Assembly (NCBI GenBank): GCA_030039655.1
Contig: JASHVC010000360.1
Span: 1 to 8,662, forward strand
DNA: 8,662 nucleotides
DNA from: Xanthobacteraceae bacterium
GTDB taxonomy: Bacteria; Pseudomonadota; Alphaproteobacteria; Rhizobiales; Xanthobacteraceae
Direction of reading: 5' to 3'
The notes under the pieces were generated by a model, which was not told the DNA's origin, did not search any database, and saw only the letters and a program-made list of their open reading frames with translations. The number at the start of each line of letters is the position of its first letter. The first letter of the stretch is position 1. The position numbers were made by a program, and so were the translations under genes. Positions 1-6,034 of the stretch are shown one piece after another.

Positions 1-1
1 T

Positions 2-682
2 GAGATTTTCGCCGACAAGGTCGGCGTCATGTTGGCGCGCGATATGTCATCGCAGCACAAGAACGCGCTGTTCGTCGCCGACGTGAAGTCGACCGGCTTG
101 TTCATGACCGATCCGGTGCTGATTAAAAACGGCGCCAAGACCGACTACTGGAAGACCGGCCACTCCTACATGAAGCGCCGAGTCAACGAGATCGGCGCCA
201 TTGCGGGATTTGAGAAATCAGGCCACTTCTTCTTCAACAAGCCGTTAGGCCGCGGCTACGACGATGGCCTGATCTTCGCACTCGCTGTCTGCGACATGCT
301 TGACCGCAATCCTAGAAAGAGCATGGCCGACCTCAAAAACGCGTTGCCGAAGACCTGGTCGTCGCCGACCATGTCGCCGCATTGTGCCGATGAGGAGAAA
401 TATAGCGTCGTCGACGCGGTGGTGAAACATTTCGAAGCGGAGCAGAGGAAGGGTGGCAGGGTTTCCGGTCAGCCGATCCGAGACCTCGTCACTGTCAACG
501 GCGTGCGTGTCACCGTCGAGGACGGCACCTGGGGCCTCGTGCGCGCCTCCTCCAACAAGCCGGAACTCGTCGTCGTCGTTGAAAGCCCCGTGTCGGAGTT
601 GCGCATGCGCGACATGTTCAAGTCGGTCGACGCCGTGCTGCGCACACACAAGGAAGTCGGCGAATACAACCAGACGATCTGA
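2..682 (+). CDS. Phosphomannomutase/phosphoglucomutase, C-terminal part (5' end outside window)
   Basis: This is a cytoplasmic enzyme of the alpha-D-phosphohexomutase family. It interconverts the 1- and 6-phosphates of mannose or glucose and supplies sugar nucleotides for surface polysaccharides. The frame is open from base 2 with no start in front of it, so the gene begins upstream; the in-frame ATG at 29 lies inside a conserved stretch and is not the start. About 226 residues are visible, against roughly 460-500 for the full family. They cover the end of domain III and all of domain IV. Domain III has a segment reading KSTGLF, then WKTGHSYMKRR, then the sugar-binding loop FEKSGH (visible residues 70-75), which corresponds to the GEMSGH loop of AlgC. 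Domain IV ends with the phosphate-binding motif RASSNKPEL (about 181-189). The catalytic serine and metal-binding loops are not in view. It converges with the next gene across a 58-base gap in which I see no clear terminator. Substrate preference between mannose and glucose cannot be settled here. Confidence 0.93.
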   Translation, partial: EIFADKVGVMLARDMSSQHKNALFVADVKSTGLFMTDPVLIKNGAKTDYWKTGHSYMKRRVNEIGAIAGFEKSGHFFFNKPLGRGYDDGLIFALAVCDMLDRNPRKSMADLKNALPKTWSSPTMSPHCADEEKYSVVDAVVKHFEAEQRKGGRVSGQPIRDLVTVNGVRVTVEDGTWGLVRASSNKPELVVVVESPVSELRMRDMFKSVDAVLRTHKEVGEYNQTI

Positions 683-740
683 ATATGATGTGCCGGCGTC
701 GCAGATTCCCGCCGCACTTTGGTTATAGTCGACGAATTAA

Positions 741-1220
741 TTATTCCGCAGCCGTACGAACCGCAACCTGGTAGCTGCCTGGCACAGTCCGAAAGGCGAT
801 GTTGATACGGTTGGCGCCATTGATGGCGACAACGGCAATCGTCAGCTTCACAAGGTCTTCCTCGCTGAACTGCGCGCGCGCCTGCGCGAAAACATCATCC
901 GGGACATTACCGTCGGTGAGCAAGGTCAGCGCTTCGGTCCAGGCCAGCGCAGCGCGTTCGCGCTCGCTGTAGAATGGGCATTCCCGCCAGGCGCTGAGCA
1001 GATAAAGCCGTTGCTCGCTTTCGCCCGCGGCACGCAGTTCCTTGGTGTGCATATCCATACACCAGGCACAGCCATTCATCTGCGAGGCGCGCAGTTTGAC
1101 GAGCTCAAGCAGATCGTGCTCAAGCCCGCTTTTGCGGACGTAAGTATGCAGCGCGGAGACTATTTTCATTGCTTCGGGAGCAACCTTGCGAGGATCAAGT
1201 CGTGCTTGCATGGCATTCAT
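741..1220 (-). CDS. Carboxymuconolactone decarboxylase / AhpD-like family protein
   Basis: This is a 159-residue protein of the CMD/alkylhydroperoxidase D-like superfamily. The core motif is the line LVKLRASQMNGCAWCMDMH, with C51-x2-C54 and H58. In AhpD-type proteins this motif forms the redox-active disulfide and proton relay used to reduce peroxides. A helical stretch, LAWTEALTLLTDG, follows, as in family members of about 150 residues. The first ATG overlaps the TGA of the upstream lyase-like gene by 4 bases, so translational coupling is likely. A second ATG at codon 4 (base 1211) sits about 8 bases after the AAAGGA-like sequence and gives a family-like N-terminus (MQARLDPRKVAPEAMK). It is a serious alternative start. 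The presence of both cysteines and the histidine favours a peroxidase or disulfide role over lactone decarboxylation. The physiological substrate is unknown. Confidence 0.88.
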   Translation of the reverse strand: MNAMQARLDPRKVAPEAMKIVSALHTYVRKSGLEHDLLELVKLRASQMNGCAWCMDMHTKELRAAGESEQRLYLLSAWRECPFYSERERAALAWTEALTLLTDGNVPDDVFAQARAQFSEEDLVKLTIAVVAINGANRINIAFRTVPGSYQVAVRTAAE

Positions 1221-2050
1221 CCTTTCGCCTGAAAGAGTCTCTGCGCATCGGGATGGCGAAGCGGCGCGGCGAGCGCGTCAAAACTCCCGGTCGCCCGCAA
1301 TTCGACCGCGAGCTTTTGAATAGCCGACATTGCCACTAGCGTCGGCGCCGATGCGATGGTGATCCGCGCCACCCCCATGCGTTCAAATGCCGTCGAATCG
1401 GGCATGCCTTGCCGGCCGGTGATGTTCACCGGACCGCCAACTGCCTTGACGAATGCGCCAATCACCGCCGGGTCGCGCAGACCGAACGGGTAAACGCAGT
1501 CCGCGCCAGCAGCCAGGTACGCTTTGCAGCGTTCGACCGTCGCGGCGAAGCGCGTGCTTTCCTCGCCGTACTGGAGATGGAAGATATCGCATCGCGCATT
1601 CAGTACGATTGGCACACCCTCCTTGTGAGCCGCCGCCCGAGCGGCTTGCAGCCGTGAGACCGCATCCTCGACGGTGCGGATAGGGCCATGGAGTCCGTCC
1701 TCTAGATTGACACCAACCACCCCGGCGCGAACGATCTCGGCGACATGGGAACCGACTTCGGCCGGGGTCGCACCATAACCGGCCTCGATGTCGGCCGTGA
1801 CCGGGACTTGCGCCGTGCGCACGATACGCGCCGTCGCCTCCACCAGTTCTCTCCACGGCACTTGCTCGCCGTCGGGATAGCCCAACGCCCAGGCAACGCC
1901 GCCGCTCGTTGTGGCCAACGCGTCGAAGCCCGCGCTCACGAACAGCCGAGCGCTCATCGGGTCCCACGCATTCGGCAGCAGCAGTACCGGCGGACTCTGG
2001 TGCCGCGCTCGAAACGCCTCTGCCATTTCAACTTGTCTACGCCGATCCAC
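1217..2050 (-). CDS. Isocitrate lyase/phosphoenolpyruvate mutase superfamily protein
   Basis: This 277-residue protein belongs to the PEP mutase/isocitrate lyase superfamily, which has a TIM-barrel fold and Mg2+-dependent C-C or P-C bond chemistry on 2-oxo acids. Visible anchors are LLPNAWDP (24-31), the metal-site strand TADIEAGYG (D87, E89), NLEDG (E117, D118) and LNARCDIF (N151, R153). The conserved KKCGH/KRCGH loop of isocitrate and methylisocitrate lyases, which would follow the NLEDG strand, is absent; HGPIRTVEDA stands in its place. It is therefore unlikely to be a true isocitrate lyase. An oxaloacetate decarboxylase, PEP-mutase-like or uncharacterised lyase activity is possible. Translation probably begins at a GTG at 2050, preceded closely by GAGGGG; an in-frame ATG at 2026 is an alternative. 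It follows nsrR by 124 bases on the same strand, and its TGA overlaps the ATG of the AhpD-like gene. Confidence 0.88.
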   Translation of the reverse strand: MDRRRQVEMAEAFRARHQSPPVLLLPNAWDPMSARLFVSAGFDALATTSGGVAWALGYPDGEQVPWRELVEATARIVRTAQVPVTADIEAGYGATPAEVGSHVAEIVRAGVVGVNLEDGLHGPIRTVEDAVSRLQAARAAAHKEGVPIVLNARCDIFHLQYGEESTRFAATVERCKAYLAAGADCVYPFGLRDPAVIGAFVKAVGGPVNITGRQGMPDSTAFERMGVARITIASAPTLVAMSAIQKLAVELRATGSFDALAAPLRHPDAQRLFQAKG

Positions 2051-2174
2051 GTCCCCTCGCTGTCAGCTCAAGCCGCGATTCCGCGGAAGCTCATTACGAT
2101 CCAGCTATCCGGCTGCTTTCGCCGCCGCCTCAAGTTTATGCTGCGAAGCCCCGCCTCGATTGACAGCTTTCGTT

Positions 2175-2645
2175 TCAGGAAACATGGGAGGCGCTCCTTG
2201 CGGTTCTCACCGGAGCGATCGACAGCATGGTTCTCAGGCGAGTACGCGGCCGGACCAGATCAGCAAGCGAATAGTCATCCAGCACACCGTTGAACGCAGA
2301 GCGCGCGCGTTCCAACGCGCCGCGCAGCGCGCAGCATCGCTTGATTGCACAGGGGGCTTCGATGGGTTCGAAGCACGTCACCAGCGCCATATCGGGCTCG
2401 GTGCAACGCACGATGTCGCCAAGACGGATCAACTCCGCCGGCTTCGCCAACCGCAACCCGCCGCCCCTGCCACGGATGGTTTCGATATATCCGGCAGCGC
2501 CGAGTTCGTAGGCGACTTTCATCAGATGGTTGCGCGAGATGCCGTAGCTCAGGGCCACTTCGGAAATCGTCGCCACCGCATCGTCCTTGAGCGCCAGGTA
2601 CATGAGCAGGCGAAGCGCGTAATCGGTGTAGACGGTCAGACGCAC
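2175..2645 (-). CDS. nsrR: NsrR-type Rrf2 family transcriptional repressor (Fe-S, nitric oxide sensing)
   Basis: This 156-residue regulator has a winged helix-turn-helix (about 1-75) followed by a cysteine cluster and a dimerisation helix. The recognition helix region is SEVALSYGISRNHLMKVAYEL and the wing is RGRGGGLRLAKP (58-69). Cysteines C91, C99 and C105 (C-x7-C-x5-C) are placed as in NsrR, where they bind an Fe-S cluster destroyed by NO; an extra C104 adjoins the third. D8 matches the aspartate reported as a cluster ligand in Streptomyces NsrR. The start is a GTG at 2645: it has AGGAGG five bases upstream, gives the family N-terminus MRLTVYTDYALR, and puts D8 and C91 at their usual positions. 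The frame stays open to an ATG at 2792, but that extension would run through the operator and into the divergent globin gene. It probably represses the globin, and possibly itself. IscR and RirA are less likely because of the operator sequence. Confidence 0.9.
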   Translation of the reverse strand: MRLTVYTDYALRLLMYLALKDDAVATISEVALSYGISRNHLMKVAYELGAAGYIETIRGRGGGLRLAKPAELIRLGDIVRCTEPDMALVTCFEPIEAPCAIKRCCALRGALERARSAFNGVLDDYSLADLVRPRTRLRTMLSIAPVRTARSASHVS

Positions 2646-2650
2646 AAAGC

Positions 2651-2656
2651 CCTCCT
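2651..2656 (-). promoter_or_regulatory. Ribosome binding site that fixes the nsrR start
   Basis: On the minus strand a perfect AGGAGG lies 5 bases before a GTG at 2645. No comparable site precedes the other in-frame starts farther upstream, so this decides in favour of the 156-residue protein. Confidence 0.85.
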
Positions 2657-2695
2657 CGCGGTCATCGAAAACCGCTAAAAGAAGTATCCTGGATA

Positions 2696-2724
2696 TTGCT
2701 TTTGCGCAAGCCAGGGCATAAGAT
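2696..2724 (+). promoter_or_regulatory. Sigma70-like promoter of the truncated haemoglobin gene
   Basis: TTGCTT (2696-2701) and TAAGAT (2719-2724) are separated by 17 bases, a good match to the -35/-10 layout. Transcription would begin near 2731, giving a leader of about 30 bases with AGGAAG (2751-2756) placed before the ATG at 2761. The -10 box overlaps the left arm of the inverted repeat at 2720-2742. This is inferred from sequence alone. Confidence 0.6.
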
Positions 2725-2742
2725 GTATTTGGAATACATCTT
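2720..2742. promoter_or_regulatory. Predicted NsrR operator (perfect inverted repeat)
   Basis: The left arm AAGATGTATT (2720-2729) and right arm AATACATCTT (2733-2742) are exact reverse complements around the spacer TGG. This agrees with the known NsrR operator pattern, roughly AAGATGYATTT with its mirror image. It lies between divergent nsrR and globin genes and covers the globin -10 box and predicted start point, so bound NsrR should block transcription. It is 74 bases upstream of the nsrR GTG, so autoregulation is possible but less certain. Confidence 0.85.
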
Positions 2743-2760
2743 TCAGCGCCAGGAAGCGCG

Positions 2761-3168
2761 ATGCAATCCAAGCCAATCACTGAAGATGCCATCGCGCGTC
2801 TGGTCGACAGCTTTTATGCCAAAATCCGCGTGGACGCGGAGCTGGGACCGATCTTCATGTGCGCCATACCGGGTGACTGGGGGCCGCACCTCGCCACCAT
2901 GCGGAACTTCTGGTCGTCGGTGATGCTCACCAGCGGCCGTTATAAGGGCAATCCAATCGCCGTGCATCAGCGCGTCGAAGGAATGGAACTGCGCCTGTTC
3001 GATCGCTGGCTCAGTTTGTTCGAGCAGACCTGCGACGAATTGTTCGATGCGCCGGTCGCCGCCGCGTTTCGCGTCAAGGCGTACCGCATCGCCGAGAGCC
3101 TCAAGCTGGCGCTGTGCTACCGGCCGGACCGACCGTGGCCGCAAAGCGAAGCCAGAAGCCTGCCCTAG
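2761..3168 (+). CDS. Group III truncated haemoglobin
   Basis: This 135-residue haem protein belongs to the truncated (2-over-2) globins of group III, the class of Campylobacter Ctb. Expected roles are binding or oxidising NO, or handling O2 under nitrosative stress, in the cytoplasm. The family landmarks are in order: DSFYAKIRVDAELGPIF with the distal B10 tyrosine Y19; PHLATMRNFW with H43 at E7; the proximal haem ligand H69 in AVHQRV; and W83 at G8 in FDRWLSLFEQT. These match the group III pattern; groups I and II have glycine-rich motifs in the loops that are not seen here. The ATG at 2761 has AGGA six bases upstream. The gene is divergent from nsrR and sits behind the predicted NsrR operator, so induction by NO is likely. 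It converges on the next gene with only 17 bases between them. Confidence 0.93.
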   Translation: MQSKPITEDAIARLVDSFYAKIRVDAELGPIFMCAIPGDWGPHLATMRNFWSSVMLTSGRYKGNPIAVHQRVEGMELRLFDRWLSLFEQTCDELFDAPVAAAFRVKAYRIAESLKLALCYRPDRPWPQSEARSLP

Positions 3169-3185
3169 CCTGCGGCCGCACCAAA

Positions 3186-3503
3186 CTACGCTTCCTGGTA
3201 AACGTCGATCTCCGGCGCCCCCGGCAGCATTGTGCGCCAAGCCTGCAGATAGGTCTGCATCCGCAGGTCGCTGGCGAGTTTTTGTCGGTTGATCTCCCAG
3301 TCCTCGTGCGCCTCGTACTCGATTTCCTGGATGAACTTACCCGGATCGTCGACGTTCTGCAGAAGACGCACCCGGGCGTTTCCGAACATCTGATAGAACG
3401 GCGCCGCGGCCTTGATCATCGCGGCCATCTGCTTCGAATCCGCCGCCGGTAGTGTGAACCTCAAATGCAGCGTCCGCCGGACCTTTGTGTCATCGGTACT
3501 CAT
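3186..3503 (-). CDS. Small conserved-looking protein of unknown function, possibly a dimeric alpha/beta barrel
   Basis: This is a 105-residue soluble protein that I do not recognise with certainty. Its layout suggests the ferredoxin-like dimeric alpha/beta barrel of ABM or NIPSNAP-type proteins: a first strand (LHLRFTLP), a helix (SKQMAAMIKAAAPFYQMFG), a strand with a charged loop (RVRLLQNVDDPGKFIQEIEYE), then a helix carrying the aromatic and charged residues of HEDWEINRQKLASD, and a final strand (EIDVYQEA). No signal peptide or membrane segment is seen. AAGGA lies 8 bases before the ATG and overlaps the TAA stop of pheA, with only 11 bases between the genes. It is thus very probably co-transcribed with kdsB and pheA. 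Its role, whether in monooxygenation, binding or something else, cannot be assigned. Confidence 0.78.
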   Translation of the reverse strand: MSTDDTKVRRTLHLRFTLPAADSKQMAAMIKAAAPFYQMFGNARVRLLQNVDDPGKFIQEIEYEAHEDWEINRQKLASDLRMQTYLQAWRTMLPGAPEIDVYQEA

Positions 3504-3514
3504 TGAATATATCC

Positions 3515-4369
3515 TTATTTCATCGTCTCGCGGAATTTATGCCCCGGATAGACGCCAAGAATCCGCAGCGTGTTCGGCTGCGAAACGAATTCCAGTTCTT
3601 CGAGCGCGAGTTCGAGCCCGCGATCCTTCGGGTGTCCTTGCACGTCGGCGTAAAACTGAGTCGCCGTGAAGCTGCCGTCCACCATATAGCTTTCGAGCTT
3701 GGTCATGTTGATGCCGTTGGTGGCAAAGCCGCCCAGCGCCTTGTAGAGCGCGGCGGGAATGTTGCGCACCTGAAACACAAACGTCGTCATGACGCGTTTT
3801 TTGGAGCGACTGGCCCATTGCGGCTTGCGCGCCAGCACGACGAAGCGGGTGGTGTTGTGCTTTGCGTCGGCAACGTTCTTCTTGAGGATTTTTAGCCCGT
3901 AAATCTTCGCCGCGAGTTCGGTCGCCAGTGCCGAGCGAGAAACATCGTTCGCTTCCGCCACCTCGCGCGCGGCGCCTGCTGTGTCGGCTGCGACGACCGC
4001 CTTTATGCCGAGCTTGCGGATGATGTTGCGACACTGGCCGAGCGCGTGGACATGGCTTTCCACCGTCCGGATGGTCTTCAGGGTCGCCCCCTTCGGCGCC
4101 ATCAGTTGGTGTTGCACCGGCAAAAACCATTCCGAGACGATGTGCAGGCCCGATTCCGGCATCAGGTGATGGATATCCGCGACGCGGCCGGCCACGGAAT
4201 TATCAATCGGGATCATGGCAAGCACGGCACGGCCGGTGCGTACCGCGGCGAATGCGTCCTCGAAGGTCGCGCAGGGCAGTGGCTCGTAAGCCCGATAGGC
4301 TTCATTGCAAGCGATGTGCGAGTTGGCGCCCGGCTCGCCCTGGAACGCAATCTTTCGGCGTTTGCTCAT
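3515..4369 (-). CDS. pheA: Prephenate dehydratase with C-terminal ACT domain
   Basis: This 284-residue cytoplasmic enzyme converts prephenate to phenylpyruvate, the committed step of phenylalanine synthesis. It is monofunctional, with no chorismate mutase domain. The catalytic domain (about 6-181) opens with [12 protein letters not shown], contains [19 protein letters not shown] (52-70) and ends with the TRF motif (174-176), whose threonine is needed for catalysis. The ACT domain (about 196-275) has [24 protein letters not shown], the usual phenylalanine-binding GAL-like segment. In place of the ESRP motif of E. coli it reads ESYM. Feedback inhibition by phenylalanine is likely from the domain but is not proven by sequence. 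The ATG overlaps the kdsB stop by 4 bases and lacks its own ribosome binding site, so translation is probably coupled. Confidence 0.95.
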   Translation of the reverse strand: MSKRRKIAFQGEPGANSHIACNEAYRAYEPLPCATFEDAFAAVRTGRAVLAMIPIDNSVAGRVADIHHLMPESGLHIVSEWFLPVQHQLMAPKGATLKTIRTVESHVHALGQCRNIIRKLGIKAVVAADTAGAAREVAEANDVSRSALATELAAKIYGLKILKKNVADAKHNTTRFVVLARKPQWASRSKKRVMTTFVFQVRNIPAALYKALGGFATNGINMTKLESYMVDGSFTATQFYADVQGHPKDRGLELALEELEFVSQPNTLRILGVYPGHKFRETMK

Positions 4370-5103
4370 GATCGGGTGGTTAACATGGCGCGCGCGGTTT
4401 CCAAATCCTCCGGCGTGTCGACCCCAAGCGGCACGGTGTCGACAATCGCCACGTCTATGCGCATTCCTGCTTCCAACGCCCGCAGCTGCTCGAGCTTTTC
4501 GCGTTTCTCCAACGGCGACGGCGGCAGCGCCACAAAGCGATCGAGCGCCGCGCGGCGGAAGGCGTAAAGCCCGATATGGTGATAGAGCGGACCGTCGCCC
4601 GCGGGCGCAGTGGCGCGGGTAAAATACAGTGCCCGTAGCCGTAACGGGGCGAGTGGTGTCCCCACCACCTTCACCACATTGGGATTGACGCGCTCGCCAG
4701 GCTTTTTGATCTCGGCCGCAAGGGTGGCGATATCGACGACCGGCTCCTCAAGCAAAGCCACAGCCGCCGCGAGATTACCGGGGTCGAGCGTCGGCAGGTC
4801 GCCCTGCATGTTGACGATGACGCTCGCGCGGCACGTGGGATCCACATTGACCAGCGCCTCGTGGATTCGGTCGGTGCCCGACATATGATCGCTACGCGTC
4901 ATGATTGCCTTCCCGCCGGATTTTTCTACCGCGGCGGCAACTTCCGACGAATCGGTGGCGACGACTGCCGGGCCGATGCCCGCAGCCTCGGCTCGCCGCC
5001 AAACGTGCACGATCATCGGCAGTCCGGCGATGTCGGCGAGCGGCTTCCCCGGCAACCGGGTCGAAGCCATGCGAGCAGGAATGAGAATGAGGACATCAGG
5101 CAT
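4366..5103 (-). CDS. kdsB: 3-deoxy-manno-octulosonate cytidylyltransferase (CMP-Kdo synthetase)
   Basis: This 245-residue cytoplasmic enzyme joins CTP and Kdo to give CMP-Kdo, the activated sugar used to build the inner core of lipopolysaccharide. The N-terminal nucleotide-binding motif is [18 protein letters not shown] (8-25). It is followed by [12 protein letters not shown], the Mg2+/CTP strand NMQGDLP (about 98-104), [11 protein letters not shown] and the C-terminal [14 protein letters not shown]. All are standard for KdsB, and the length is normal. NMQGDLP replaces the NVQGDEP of E. coli, a change I believe is common in alphaproteobacteria. It is the first gene of the leftward kdsB-pheA-unknown unit and is divergent from cycM. 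There is no strong Shine-Dalgarno sequence directly upstream of the ATG. Confidence 0.96.
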   Translation of the reverse strand: MPDVLILIPARMASTRLPGKPLADIAGLPMIVHVWRRAEAAGIGPAVVATDSSEVAAAVEKSGGKAIMTRSDHMSGTDRIHEALVNVDPTCRASVIVNMQGDLPTLDPGNLAAAVALLEEPVVDIATLAAEIKKPGERVNPNVVKVVGTPLAPLRLRALYFTRATAPAGDGPLYHHIGLYAFRRAALDRFVALPPSPLEKREKLEQLRALEAGMRIDVAIVDTVPLGVDTPEDLETARAMLTTRS

Positions 5104-5123
5104 CGCGGCAGCAGCCCAGCCTT

Positions 5124-5163
5124 GTTATACGGGTTGCAAGGCGCGCGGCAAACCGGCTATCTG
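5124..5163. promoter_or_regulatory. Candidate overlapping divergent promoters for kdsB (-) and cycM (+)
   Basis: Leftward: TTGCCG (minus strand of 5146-5151) and TATAAC (minus strand of 5124-5129), 16 bases apart, would start transcription about 14 bases before the kdsB ATG. Rightward: TTGCAA (5134-5139) and TATCTG (5158-5163), 18 bases apart, would start about 30 bases before the cycM ATG. The two elements interleave, so the two polymerases could exclude each other. This rests on consensus matching only. Confidence 0.4.
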
Positions 5164-5201
5164 TGCGCCTCCCTACCCTGCCTCTGCGGAGCCATTCGGC
5201 G

Positions 5202-5864
5202 ATGGATTCGTTCGAACTCAACAAGGTTCTCGGCGCCGTGCTGGGAACCTGCCTGTTCCTGCTTGCCGTCCATATCGCCTCTGGCGCGATCTTTGAGCCG
5301 CAGACACCGGCGAAGCCCGGCTATGAAATAGCCGTTACAGAGACGCCCGCGGGAACGGCGGCACCGGCGGCGCCCGCGGACGTACCGATCGAGAGCATGC
5401 TCCCGGGCGGCTCGATTAAACAAGGCCAGGCGGATGTTCGGGTGTGCCAAGCCTGCCACACCTTCCAGAAGGGCCAAGCCAACAATGTTGGACCCAATCT
5501 TTACGGTGTCGTCGGACGCCCGGTCGCCTCAGTTGCCGGCTTCAACTACTCGCCGGCGCTGAAGGCGAAGGGCGGCACCTGGACCTTCGATGCGCTCAAT
5601 GCTTGGCTGAAGAACCCCCGTGGCGACGTTCCAGGCACGTTGATGACGTTTGCGGGTATCGATAGTGAGAAAGACCGCGCGGACGTCATCGATTTCCTGA
5701 ATTCCAATTCTGATAATCCGTTGCCGATGCCCAAAGCTGCGGAAGCCACGCCTGCCCCCGCCAGCCCAGCGGCTAGCGCCGCGCCAGCAACGGGGGCGCC
5801 ACCGGCGGCAGGAAAGCCAGCGCCTGCAGCGCCAAAGCCTGCTGCTCCGCCGGCGTCCAAATAG
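5202..5864 (+). CDS. cycM: Membrane-anchored c-type cytochrome (CycM-like)
   Basis: This 220-residue cytochrome c is tethered to the inner membrane by an uncleaved N-terminal helix (about 7-31, GAVLGTCLFLLAVHIASGAIF), with the haem domain in the periplasm. In Bradyrhizobium, CycM carries electrons from the bc1 complex to the aa3 oxidase. The haem site is CQACH (82-86), and Met148 in GTLMTFAGI is the likely sixth ligand. The class I features VGPNLYGVVGR, FNYSPAL and TWTFDALNAWLKNPR lie between them. I start it at the ATG at 5202, which gives the family N-terminus MDSFELNKVLGAVLGTC; the same frame is open to a GTG at 5163, which would add 13 residues unlike the family. A Pro/Ala/Lys-rich tail (about 178-220) follows the haem domain, making it longer than the roughly 184-residue Bradyrhizobium CycM as I recall it. 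A short Ala/Pro-rich linker (about 48-62) joins anchor and haem domain. Confidence 0.92.
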   Translation: MDSFELNKVLGAVLGTCLFLLAVHIASGAIFEPQTPAKPGYEIAVTETPAGTAAPAAPADVPIESMLPGGSIKQGQADVRVCQACHTFQKGQANNVGPNLYGVVGRPVASVAGFNYSPALKAKGGTWTFDALNAWLKNPRGDVPGTLMTFAGIDSEKDRADVIDFLNSNSDNPLPMPKAAEATPAPASPAASAAPATGAPPAAGKPAPAAPKPAAPPASK

Positions 5865-6034
5865 CCTTTTTGCATTTTCCAAGTGCACATGACGCCACAC
5901 CTTCGCACGCGGATGTGAAGAGCAATTTCGTCGCGCCGCGGCCCGGCACGCTGGCGCCGCAATTGAAAAGCAAATAAGCAGCGGCTCAATCCTCGCCACG
6001 GTTCATGGAGCCGCGGATTGCATTGGAGGACTTG
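5865..6034. other. Intergenic region between cycM and the first binding protein
   Basis: These 170 bases hold no convincing gene. I see no strong terminator hairpin after cycM, only a T-run (5873-5877) without a good stem before it. A 7-base inverted repeat, GCGGCTC (5981-5987) and GAGCCGC (6008-6014), with a 20-base loop lies just ahead of the ribosome binding site of the next gene and could form a leader hairpin. No convincing sigma70 promoter was found, although one must lie here or upstream. Confidence 0.5.
6025..6029 (+). promoter_or_regulatory. Ribosome binding site that fixes the start of the first binding protein
   Basis: GGAGG stands 5 bases before the GTG at 6035. The in-frame ATG at 6005 has no such site, and it would add ten charged residues in front of the twin-arginine signal. 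Confidence 0.8.

Noticed and set aside
2073..2086. Small hairpin CCGCG-ATTC-CGCGG between nsrR and the lyase-like gene
   Set aside because: The stem is only 5 bases and has no run of T on either strand, so it is not supported as a terminator.
1911..2678. 255-codon open frame on the plus strand across nsrR and the lyase-like gene start
   Set aside because: It is antisense to nsrR, and its product is rich in Arg, Ala and Ser, as is usual for shadow frames.
2646..2792. N-terminal extension of NsrR to an ATG at 2792
   Set aside because: It would encode the operator and overlap the globin start, has no family similarity, and is outcompeted by the AGGAGG-GTG start at 2645.
3171..3180. 10-base palindrome TGCGGCCGCA between the convergent globin and small-protein genes
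   Set aside because: It is short, has no loop or T-run, and in GC-rich DNA such palindromes are expected by chance.
3537..4130. 197-codon open frame on the minus strand within pheA
   Set aside because: It is a shifted frame of pheA, which has full catalytic and ACT motifs in the other frame.
5926..5965. Paired CAATT/AATTG and GCGCC/GGCGC segments in the cycM downstream region
   Set aside because: The arms are interrupted and asymmetrically spaced, with no T-run; not convincing as a terminator or operator.
5873..5977. Short open frame of about 34 codons after cycM, from a TTG to the TAA at about 5977
   Set aside because: It has no ribosome binding site and a weak start codon, and I recognise no homologue; it could be chance or an old coding remnant.
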